Positions 1 to 5,893 of a stretch of DNA of 9,906 nt are shown here, piece by piece (the first letter of the stretch is position 1; every line of letters begins with the position of its first letter). Under the pieces are notes generated by a model, which did not search any database, was not told where the DNA came from, and was given only the letters and a program-made list of their open reading frames with translations. Location: contig JAIFMH010000252.1 in NCBI GenBank assembly GCA_020048595.1, positions 1 to 9,906 of the forward strand, given 5' to 3'. A program made the translations under genes and the position numbers. Source of the stretch: Bacteroidota bacterium (GTDB lineage: Bacteria; Bacteroidota; Bacteroidia; Bacteroidales; UBA4417).

Positions 1-179
1 GCTCCGGGAAAAATCCGGCAATTTTTACCGATCCGGGCTCCTTCCATAATGGTAACGTTGGATCCAATCCAGGTTCCTTCACCGATTTCAACATTTTTTT
101 CAATGTTCACAAATGGCTCAATTACCACATTTTTAGCTACATTAGCCTGTGGATGTACGTATGCTAGGGGCTGATTCAT
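1..179 (-). CDS. lpxA: LpxA, acyl-ACP--UDP-N-acetylglucosamine O-acyltransferase (N-terminal 59 codons, truncated by window edge)
   Basis: Only the start of the protein is present; it begins MNQPLAYVHPQANVAKNVVI and runs off the left edge. The visible part has the hexapeptide-repeat rhythm of a left-handed beta-helix acyltransferase, with turns such as VEIGEGTWIG, VTIMEGARIG and KNCRIFPG. The HP-A-V-A opening resembles LpxA proteins. LpxA transfers a 3-hydroxyacyl chain from ACP to the 3-OH of UDP-GlcNAc, the first step of lipid A synthesis in the cytoplasm. The catalytic histidine lies beyond the edge and cannot be checked. The position directly after lpxC-fabZ on the same strand is the usual Bacteroidota order, and this supports LpxA over another hexapeptide transferase. 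The ATG is at 177-179. Confidence 0.88.
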   Translation of the reverse strand, partial: MNQPLAYVHPQANVAKNVVIEPFVNIEKNVEIGEGTWIGSNVTIMEGARIGKNCRIFPG

Positions 180-325
180 TGTGAGATATTTTTACTAAAA
201 ATTTTGGGTTTAAGTATAATGTTCAGGGTTTAACTATTTTTCAATCAATTCTTTACTTCAGTTAAAGTCCCCGACACCTTTCAACTGGCACCTCTAATCT
301 GGTACCAGCTATCTATTATAAAACT
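180..325 (-). other. Intercistronic gap between lpxC-fabZ and lpxA
   Basis: This 146-bp gap holds no open reading frame of note. On the minus strand it contains a stem-loop shortly after the lpxC-fabZ stop (282-311), an imperfect GC-richer palindrome (264-281), and two identical TTAAACCC boxes whose starts are exactly 20 bp apart (plus-strand GGGTTTAA at 206-213 and 226-233). I saw no clear TAnnTTTG promoter for lpxA, so lpxA is probably co-transcribed with lpxC-fabZ. The gap is long for this operon compared with the 26 bp between lpxC-fabZ and lpxD. Confidence 0.6.
282..311 (-). other. Intercistronic stem-loop in the lpx transcript
   Basis: Read on the minus strand, TAGCTGGTACC (311-301) can pair with GGTGCCAGTTG (292-282) across an 8-nt loop. 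That gives 11 base pairs, three of them G-U wobbles, with a solid CUGG/CCAG core. It begins about 15 nt after the lpxC-fabZ stop codon. No U-tract follows, so it is not a textbook intrinsic terminator. It could be an RNA processing or 3'-end protection element, or part of a degenerate REP-like repeat. The structure is seen in the sequence; the role is inferred. Confidence 0.45.
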
Positions 326-1711
326 TTATTTTTTTCGAACAATCTGAGCCATAAGTTCGGCTTCAGAAACAATTTTATCTCCAACCCAGGCGGCTCCACG
401 CATATGGCAAATTCCTCTGCGAACCGGAGATATCATTTCGAGTACAAATACGAGTGTATCGCCGGGAACAACTTTCTGCCTGAATTTAACGGATTCCATT
501 TTCAGAAAATACGTAATGTAGTTCTCAGGATCAGGAACGGTGTGCAAAACAAAAATACCTCCTGTTTGAGCCATGGCTTCTATCTGAAGTACGCCTGGCA
601 TTACTGGCTCATCAGGGAAATGGCCAACAAAATAGGCCTCGTTCATTGTTACATTCTTCACACCGATTACCTGCTTGTCGCTTATCTCCATAATTTTGTC
701 AACCAGGAGGAATGGTGGACGGTGTGGTAATATTTTTTTGATATCGTTGATATCGTAGACAGGTTTTTTATTGAGGTCTACTTTAGGTCCTTTCGGCGCA
801 TTTTTAATATGCTCACGTATAAGTTTAGCAAAATTGGTATTTACAAGATGGCCGGGCCGTGTAGCAATAATATGACCTTTGAGTGGCATTCCGACGAGAG
901 CCAGGTCACCAATTACATCGAGCAGTTTGTGTCGTGCCGGTTCGTTGTGAAAGCGCAGTTCCAGGTTATTAAGGATTCCTTCTTTCAGAACAGTGATTTT
1001 AGGTTTGTTAAAATGCTTGGCAAGGCTGTCCAATTCTTCTTCACTCAGCAAGCGTTCAACAAAAACAATAGCATTGCTAACATCGCCACCTTTTATGAGG
1101 TTGTTTTGAATAAGGAATTCCAGATCGTGCAGAAAAACAAACGTTCGGCAGTCAGCAATTTCTTTCCTGAAATCTTCAATATCGGCGATTGATGCATATT
1201 GAGTACCCAGGATACGTGTTTCAAAATCAATCATAACCGAAAGACGGAAATTGTCATCAGGTACAAGTACCATTTCACTTTTTCGCTTGGGATCGGTTAA
1301 GGTGAGTGTATTACGGAACTCAAAATATTCGCGGTGTGCATCCAGTTCAACTATACCTGCAGCATCAAGAGCAGCTACAAAGAAACGTGCGCTGCCATCC
1401 ATTATAGGCATTTCTTCGCTGTCAACTTCAACCAGAATATTATCAATCCCTAAACCTGCTACCGAAGCCATAACGTGCTCTATAGTAACTAGGCGAACTC
1501 CCTGGAATTCAATGGTTGTACCACGTGAAGTGTCTACAACATAATCTGCAATAGCGTCAATTATAGGTTTTTCGTCGAGATCAACACGGCAAAACTTAAT
1601 GCCATGGTCTGCCGGTGCTGGTTTGAAAGATAAAGTTACCTGTTTGCCTGTATGTAATCCTGAGCCTTGTATGGTAACAGGCTCTTTTATTGTACGTTGT
1701 TTATCGAACAT
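326..1711 (-). CDS. lpxC/fabZ: Bifunctional LpxC-FabZ: UDP-3-O-acyl-GlcNAc deacetylase fused to 3-hydroxyacyl-ACP dehydratase
   Basis: This 461-residue protein has two domains. Residues 1 to about 305 are LpxC, the zinc deacetylase that commits UDP-3-O-acyl-GlcNAc to lipid A. GLHTG is at 18-22 and TIEHV at 76-80, giving E78 as putative catalytic base and H79 as zinc ligand. H261 and D265 (RHKLLD) are the other zinc ligands, and H288 (RPGH) is the catalytic histidine, 23 residues after D265 as in E. coli LpxC. Residues about 315-461 are FabZ, a hot-dog dehydratase acting on 3-hydroxyacyl-ACP. It has PHRPPFLLVD (329-338), catalytic H364 in GHFPDEPVMPG, and E378 in IEAMAQ. All key residues are present, so both activities are expected. 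The gene follows lpxD after 26 bp. The fusion is characteristic of Bacteroidota and may channel a shared hydroxyacyl-ACP pool. Translation starts at the ATG at 1709-1711. Confidence 0.97.
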   Translation of the reverse strand: MFDKQRTIKEPVTIQGSGLHTGKQVTLSFKPAPADHGIKFCRVDLDEKPIIDAIADYVVDTSRGTTIEFQGVRLVTIEHVMASVAGLGIDNILVEVDSEEMPIMDGSARFFVAALDAAGIVELDAHREYFEFRNTLTLTDPKRKSEMVLVPDDNFRLSVMIDFETRILGTQYASIADIEDFRKEIADCRTFVFLHDLEFLIQNNLIKGGDVSNAIVFVERLLSEEELDSLAKHFNKPKITVLKEGILNNLELRFHNEPARHKLLDVIGDLALVGMPLKGHIIATRPGHLVNTNFAKLIREHIKNAPKGPKVDLNKKPVYDINDIKKILPHRPPFLLVDKIMEISDKQVIGVKNVTMNEAYFVGHFPDEPVMPGVLQIEAMAQTGGIFVLHTVPDPENYITYFLKMESVKFRQKVVPGDTLVFVLEMISPVRRGICHMRGAAWVGDKIVSEAELMAQIVRKK

Positions 1712-1737
1712 ATGAAGGAATAAATAAATGTAGTATG

Positions 1738-2799
1738 CTAGCTGTTTTTTTCGTCGTTGACTTTTTCAGCCTGCAATTGTTTTATTGTTTTTTCAAGATC
1801 TCCGATCCTGTAATATAATTTATCAAGGTTATTGAATATGGCAATAATTCTGCGGAATCTGCTGATATCAATAGCGGGTGCGCCAAGTAATATGCTTCCG
1901 GATTTGTTTACATTGCTTGCTAAACCAGCCTGGGCTCCTATTTTAACGTCGTCGGCTATTACAATATGGCCAGCAAGCCCTACCTGGCCACCTAACATAC
2001 AGTTCTTGCCAATTTTGGTTGATCCTGCAATACCGGATTGAGCAGCAATAACAGTGTTTTCTCCAATCTCAACGTTGTGGCCAACCTGTATCAGGTTATC
2101 GAGTTTAACGCCTCTGCGGACTATTGTGGATCCAAGCGTAGCACGGTCGATGGTAGTATTTGCTCCTATTTCAACATTGTCTTCAATTACGACATTTCCT
2201 ATCTGAGCTACTTTTTTATAATTGTTATCACTTTGTGGTGCAAAACCAAATCCATCGGCTCCTATTACCGAACCGCCATGAATGGTGCATTCGCTCCCGA
2301 TTATACAATCGTAATAAATTACTACACCCGGATTGAGTGTAGTACCTGAGCCTATTTTAACATTTTCACCTATATAACTATGTGGAAATATTTTTACATC
2401 ATCACCTATAACAACATTGTCACTGATCACAACAAAATCACCGATGTAAGCATTGTTCCCGATTTTTGCTGATTTTGAAATGGAAGCTAAAGACGATGTT
2501 CCTATTCTATTCTTGCGCATCTTGTCATAAATTTCAAGAAGGTTCGCAAAAGCAGTATATGGATCGTCAACACGTATTAAGGTACACGAAAGCGGTTGTT
2601 CTGCTTCAAAATCGCTCTGAACCAGTACAATAGATGACAGTGTACTATAAATATATGGATAATACTTTGGATTTGCCAGGAAACTTAAGGCCTCCGGTTC
2701 GCCATCTTCGATCCTTGCTAATCGGTTTACTTTTACGTCCGGGTTTCCGTCAATAGTGCCACCTAATAGGCCGGCAATGTCTTTTGCAGTAAATTCCAT
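1738..2799 (-). CDS. lpxD: LpxD, UDP-3-O-(3-hydroxyacyl)glucosamine N-acyltransferase
   Basis: LpxD adds the N-linked 3-hydroxyacyl chain from ACP to UDP-3-O-acyl-glucosamine, the third lipid A step, in the cytoplasm. I chose the ATG at 2797-2799 (MEFTAKDIAGLLGG, 353 residues) rather than a TTG three codons upstream. The first 100 or so residues are the uridine-binding N-terminal domain, with the typical SFLANPKYYPY stretch near 40-50. Residues about 105-310 are hexapeptide repeats of a left-handed beta-helix. The last 40 or so (SRFRRIIAIFNNLDKLYYRI onward) form the C-terminal helix. H241 in QVGHNVEIG is the expected catalytic histidine and H278 in LAGHIVIA the second conserved one. The length is slightly above the roughly 340 residues of E. 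coli LpxD. It lies between the HD hydrolase gene and lpxC-fabZ and probably has its own promoter. Confidence 0.96.
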   Translation of the reverse strand: MEFTAKDIAGLLGGTIDGNPDVKVNRLARIEDGEPEALSFLANPKYYPYIYSTLSSIVLVQSDFEAEQPLSCTLIRVDDPYTAFANLLEIYDKMRKNRIGTSSLASISKSAKIGNNAYIGDFVVISDNVVIGDDVKIFPHSYIGENVKIGSGTTLNPGVVIYYDCIIGSECTIHGGSVIGADGFGFAPQSDNNYKKVAQIGNVVIEDNVEIGANTTIDRATLGSTIVRRGVKLDNLIQVGHNVEIGENTVIAAQSGIAGSTKIGKNCMLGGQVGLAGHIVIADDVKIGAQAGLASNVNKSGSILLGAPAIDISRFRRIIAIFNNLDKLYYRIGDLEKTIKQLQAEKVNDEKNS

Positions 2800-2841
2800 C
2801 AGGATCAATTAAGTTTATTTCTGCTTGATTTAAAAAGTTTG

Positions 2842-2849
2842 CAAATATA
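2842..2849 (-). promoter_or_regulatory. Candidate -7 element of an lpxD promoter
   Basis: Read on the minus strand this is TATATTTG, an exact match to the Bacteroidota -7 consensus TAnnTTTG. It would start transcription near 2835, giving a leader of about 35 nt before the lpxD ATG. The extended string TATNTTTGCAAAC is shared with the leftward -7 element at 4285-4292, which supports both being real. I see no convincing TTG at the -33 position. Confidence 0.5.
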
Positions 2850-2861
2850 GATATTATTATT

Positions 2862-2905
2862 AACATGTACTTCACATGTTTATAACATGCATTTAACATG
2901 TGTTG
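2862..2905. repeat. Four 11-bp tandem units, each with an ACATGY box, just upstream of the lpxD promoter
   Basis: On the plus strand the boxes are ACATGT at 2863, ACATGT at 2874, ACATGC at 2885 and ACATGT at 2896, spaced exactly 11 bp apart, close to one helical turn. Each ACATGT is itself a palindrome. The first two also form the 7-bp-arm inverted repeat AACATGT/ACATGTT with a 5-bp spacer. The array lies immediately upstream of the candidate lpxD -7 element, where an activator or repressor would bind the same DNA face repeatedly. The arrangement is seen directly; a regulatory role is inference. Confidence 0.55.
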
Positions 2906-2912
2906 TTAAATG
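2890..2912. repeat. Perfect 9-bp inverted repeat across the HD-gene stop codon
   Basis: CATTTAACA (2890-2898) and TGTTAAATG (2904-2912) are exact reverse complements separated by 5 bp. The right arm includes the HD gene's TAA stop (2906-2908). In minus-strand RNA it could form a 9-bp AU-rich hairpin. No U-tract follows, so strong termination is unlikely. It overlaps the last ACATGT box of the 11-bp array, so it may be an extended operator instead. Confidence 0.5.
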
Positions 2913-4150
2913 TCAGCCCATTTGGGATAGTAGGTAAAAAACTTTGAAACAGTCTTATTATAAATGGCAATATTGAGTTGTTCCGAAAGTCCGGAAATAT
3001 CCCAACGCTGACCGGTTTTATCCACAATAGTGATACGGTCATTATTGGGATCGTAAGCACTGTTCGAAATTTCACCCTGACCGGTGAAATAGCTGTAATC
3101 ATTCGCATCGAGATTGAGTTTCTCGTTGATTCTGTTTTTTATTCCGGCAATTCTTTCTTCAGGGAGGGGTGTTGAAGTGATAACAACTCTGAACAGATTC
3201 CTGTTCAGTAATGAATCACATAAGGAACTCAGGATAGCATCGGGATATGACGACCATTGCTTGATGGCACAATGAATATCATAATCGTCGAGTGAAGCGA
3301 ATGTTGAAAGTATTTCAGCGGAAGAATTGAATTGCTCTTCTCCGATTTGCTGGCTCAGGAAAAACATCAGTGCTTTCGATGCCGGCAATTCCTTTCCTTC
3401 TGCAGCTAATGCTCTTGCCCTGTTCAAGATGCTGATCTGCATATATTCAACCGCAAGTACGGTTTTGTGATAATATACCTGCCAGTACATCAACCGGCGT
3501 GCAACTATAAATTTTTCGATGGAATATATGCCTTTCAGTTCAACTGCCAGTTCATCATCAATTACGGTCAGCATTTTCAGGATACGGTCGGTACTGATTA
3601 CTCCTTCACTGACCCCGGTATAAAAACTATCACGCATCAGGTAATCCAATCTGTCCATATCCAGCTGACCCGATACTAACTGGTGGAGGAATTTCCGCGG
3701 ATACGTGTTTGAAAATATGGCAATGGCAGTTTCCAGTTTGTTGTCAAATTCCGAATTCAGTTGATTCATGAACATCAATGTAATTTCTTCATGCGAAATG
3801 TTATGTACAATATGATGTTCCAAAGCATGAGAAAAAGGTCCGTGACCGATATCATGCAATAAAATGGCAAGCGTGGCTCCCTGTGCTTCTTCGTTCGAAA
3901 TGTGAAAATCCTTCGACCGTAACGTTTCAATTGCCAGTCCCATTAAGTGCATGGCGCCAAGCGCATGGTGAAACCGGGTATGTAATGCGCCCGGATAAAC
4001 CATTGATGCAAGCCCTAATTGCTCTATCCTTCGGAGACGCTGAAAAAACGGATGCTCAATTACATCAAAAACCAGCTTATCGGCAATGGTGATAAAGCCA
4101 TAAAGGGGGTCATTTATTATTTTTCGTTTAAAGGCTGGTGTAGTCGACAC
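2906..4150 (-). CDS. HD-domain phosphohydrolase of the SAMHD1/dNTP triphosphohydrolase-like family
   Basis: This 414-residue soluble protein carries a complete HD metal site. H62 lies in TRFHHALG (58-65), H99-D100 in LLHDIGHGPFSH (97-108), and D166 in QLDMDRLDYLMRDS (162-175). The last motif is typical of the SAMHD1 and dGTPase-like branch rather than the HD-GYP or RelA branches. The rest is helical, with a basic stretch near 216-229 and a C-terminal domain of unknown role. Known relatives hydrolyse dNTPs; the substrate here is not determinable. Translation starts with GTG at 4148-4150. An in-frame TAA lies four codons upstream, and the conserved KIINDPLYGFI follows at residues 10-20, so this start is well constrained. 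It is the first gene of the lipid A operon, 106 bp before lpxD, and faces porX divergently. This HD-lpxD-lpxC-lpxA order recurs in Bacteroidota, but its meaning is unclear. Confidence 0.9.
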   Translation of the reverse strand: MSTTPAFKRKIINDPLYGFITIADKLVFDVIEHPFFQRLRRIEQLGLASMVYPGALHTRFHHALGAMHLMGLAIETLRSKDFHISNEEAQGATLAILLHDIGHGPFSHALEHHIVHNISHEEITLMFMNQLNSEFDNKLETAIAIFSNTYPRKFLHQLVSGQLDMDRLDYLMRDSFYTGVSEGVISTDRILKMLTVIDDELAVELKGIYSIEKFIVARRLMYWQVYYHKTVLAVEYMQISILNRARALAAEGKELPASKALMFFLSQQIGEEQFNSSAEILSTFASLDDYDIHCAIKQWSSYPDAILSSLCDSLLNRNLFRVVITSTPLPEERIAGIKNRINEKLNLDANDYSYFTGQGEISNSAYDPNNDRITIVDKTGQRWDISGLSEQLNIAIYNKTVSKFFTYYPKWADI

Positions 4151-4264
4151 GCTATTTTGTTAAATTTGTATAAAAGACTCGCTAATTAAGCAGAAGACAC
4201 AATAAAACAGCTTGTGTATGCATTAGTATGAGAGTTGACGAAATGCAGATGGTGAATTATAAAT

Positions 4265-4279
4265 ATAGCAATTTGCTAT
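4265..4279. promoter_or_regulatory. 15-bp odd palindrome, candidate operator
   Basis: ATAGCAA and TTGCTAT are exact reverse complements flanking a single T. The site overlaps the first three bases of the rightward -7 element (4277-4284) and covers the expected start point of the leftward transcript. A dimeric regulator here could block or remodel both promoters. The palindrome is seen directly; regulator and function are unknown. Confidence 0.45.
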
Positions 4280-4284
4280 GTTTG
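4277..4284 (+). promoter_or_regulatory. Candidate -7 element of the porX promoter
   Basis: TATGTTTG matches the TAnnTTTG consensus of the Bacteroidota primary sigma factor exactly. Transcription would begin near 4291, about 50 nt before the porX ATG. No clear TTG at -33 accompanies it. Confidence 0.5.
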
Positions 4285-4292
4285 CAAAGATA
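4285..4292 (-). promoter_or_regulatory. Candidate -7 element of the HD/lpx operon promoter
   Basis: On the minus strand this reads TATCTTTG, an exact TAnnTTTG match, directly abutting the rightward element. Together the 16 bp TATGTTTGCAAAGATA is nearly a perfect palindrome. The downstream TTTGCAAAC context is identical to that of the lpxD element at 2842-2849. The HD GTG start would lie about 130 nt downstream. Confidence 0.45.
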
Positions 4293-4339
4293 ACAAATGC
4301 CTTTACGGATTGTTATATAATACTTGATAAATAATAAAC

Positions 4340-5893
4340 ATGGAAAACGGAGTAATATTGTGGGCTGACGATGAGATTGACCTTTTGAAACCTCATATTA
4401 TGTTTCTTAAGGACAAAGGGTATGAAGTACTTACTACCAATAATGGCGACGAAGCTATTGATGTGTTGAAAGTAAAAACAGTGGATATCGTTTTTCTTGA
4501 CGAAAATATGCCGGGATTATCGGGCATCGAAACCCTTTCAATAATTAAAGCCAGCTACCCGAACTTACCTGTGGTTATGATCACTAAAAGTGAGGAAGAG
4601 CATATAATGGAAGACGCAATTGGTGCAAGCATTTCGGATTACCTGATCAAACCGGTTAATCCCAAGCAAATATTGCTGAGTGTAAAGAAGAACCTGGAAA
4701 ACAAAAGGCTTGTTAGTGAGAAAACCACCCATGCGTATCAACAGCAATTCCGGAGCATTGGAATGGAAATAAGTAACCGCCTTGATTTTAATGAATGGGT
4801 TGAAGTATATAAAAAACTTGTTTACTGGGAACTTGAGCTCGAAAAGGCACAGGATCAGGGAATTGTTGATGTAATGCGGTCGCAGAAGGATGAAGCCAAC
4901 CAGGTTTTTTGCAAGTATGTGGAACGTAACTACCTCGATTGGCTTAATGGCAGAAGTGCTGAGAAACCCATACAATCGCACACGCTGCTTCGGGAAAAGG
5001 TGTTTCCTCTGATAAAGGAAAACAGTTCAATGTTTCTCATCCTGATTGATAACCTGCGGTACGATCAATGGAAAATGCTCCAGCCTATTTTTGAGGAATA
5101 CTACCGCGTTGAGCGGGATGAATTGTATTACAGCATTTTGCCATCAACAACTCAATATGCGCGCAATGCATTGTTCTCCGGTTTATTGCCAAGCGAGATA
5201 GCAAAGAAATACCCTAAATACTGGGTTGATGAAGATGAAGAAGGAAGTAAAAACCAGTTTGAATCTGAACTGCTTGGCGAGAATATGAAACGGTTTGGCC
5301 ACGATGTGAAATATTCGTACACTAAAATTTTGAACCTGAATGCTGGCCGTAAGTTGCTTGATTCGCTGCCTAACCTTATGGGAAACAGGTTTAACGTGAT
5401 TGTTTACAATTTTGTGGATATGCTTTCGCACGCCCGTACAGAGATGGAAGTTATCCGCGAACTTGCTGATGATGAAGCTGCATACCGTTCGCTTACCGTA
5501 AGTTGGTTCGAACATTCGCCATTAATGGATATCATCAAATTTCTGGCTGCCAAAAAGATTCCGCTGATTATAACTACCGATCACGGATCAGTACGGGTAA
5601 ACAATCCGGTAAAGGTGATTGGCGATCGTACAACCAATACAAATCTTCGTTACAAAAACGGGAAAAGTCTGAATTTCAACAAGAATGAAGTTTTCGAGGT
5701 TAAAAATCCTGCCGAGGCATTTCTGCCGCGCACTAACGTAAGTTCTGCTTACGTTTTTTGCAAAGGCGTCGATTTCTTCGCTTATCCCAATAACTATAAT
5801 CACTATGTTTCGTACTACCGCGACACTATTCAGCACGGAGGCATTTCGATGGAGGAACTTATGATACCATTCATCTACATGAAAGCGAAATAA
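4340..5893 (+). CDS. porX: PorX, response regulator with PglZ-type phosphatase domain, type IX secretion regulator
   Basis: This 517-residue cytoplasmic protein has three parts. Residues 1-118 are a CheY-like receiver with acidic pocket D10/D11, phosphoacceptor D54 (VFLDENMPG), T82 and K104 (LIKP). About 120-225 is a helical linker. About 226-517 is a PglZ domain of the alkaline-phosphatase superfamily: D237 (LIDN), T271 (LPSTTQYARN) as likely nucleophile, D360 and H364 (FVDMLSH), D414-H415 (TTDHGS) and H499 (IQHGG). All expected metal ligands are present, so it is probably catalytically active. In Porphyromonas gingivalis and flavobacteria, PorX is paired with the sensor PorY and sigma factor SigP and controls type IX secretion; the PglZ domain hydrolyses cyclic and linear oligonucleotides. 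There is no DNA-binding output domain. It heads the rightward gene set and is divergent from the lipid A operon. No PorY gene is visible. Confidence 0.95.
   Translation: MENGVILWADDEIDLLKPHIMFLKDKGYEVLTTNNGDEAIDVLKVKTVDIVFLDENMPGLSGIETLSIIKASYPNLPVVMITKSEEEHIMEDAIGASISDYLIKPVNPKQILLSVKKNLENKRLVSEKTTHAYQQQFRSIGMEISNRLDFNEWVEVYKKLVYWELELEKAQDQGIVDVMRSQKDEANQVFCKYVERNYLDWLNGRSAEKPIQSHTLLREKVFPLIKENSSMFLILIDNLRYDQWKMLQPIFEEYYRVERDELYYSILPSTTQYARNALFSGLLPSEIAKKYPKYWVDEDEEGSKNQFESELLGENMKRFGHDVKYSYTKILNLNAGRKLLDSLPNLMGNRFNVIVYNFVDMLSHARTEMEVIRELADDEAAYRSLTVSWFEHSPLMDIIKFLAAKKIPLIITTDHGSVRVNNPVKVIGDRTTNTNLRYKNGKSLNFNKNEVFEVKNPAEAFLPRTNVSSAYVFCKGVDFFAYPNNYNHYVSYYRDTIQHGGISMEELMIPFIYMKAK

Larger units (their letters stand above)
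4151..4339. promoter_or_regulatory. Divergent intergenic control region between the HD/lpx operon and porX
   Basis: This 189-bp AT-rich stretch separates divergently transcribed operons and holds no gene. Its core at 4265-4292 contains an operator-like palindrome and two abutting -7 elements. If these are used, the HD gene has a leader of about 130 nt and porX one of about 50 nt. The porX start (ATG at 4340) has no Shine-Dalgarno sequence and is preceded by A/T-rich DNA, as usual in this phylum. Confidence 0.6.

Noticed and set aside
404..1544. Plus-strand open frames inside lpxC-fabZ (404-730, 809-1192, 1251-1544)
   Set aside because: They are antisense to a fully conserved gene, show no recognisable domain, and look like shadows of its codon pattern.
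2800..2808. TTG start three codons upstream of the lpxD ATG
   Set aside because: The ATG at 2799 begins the conserved MEFTAKDIA segment; the TTG adds only three residues without family support.
2906..4150. HD hydrolase as a phage-defence dNTPase
   Set aside because: It heads a conserved lipid A operon and has no defence-gene neighbours, so the sequence gives no support for a defence role.
4161..4168. TAAATTTG on the plus strand as a porX promoter
   Set aside because: It matches TAnnTTTG but is about 170 bp from porX, lies just before the HD start, and a better placed element exists at 4277-4284.
4340..5893. PglZ domain as part of a BREX or Pgl phage-defence system
   Set aside because: The domain is fused to a receiver with an intact D54, the PorX architecture, and no brx or pgl methyltransferase, helicase or protease genes are nearby.
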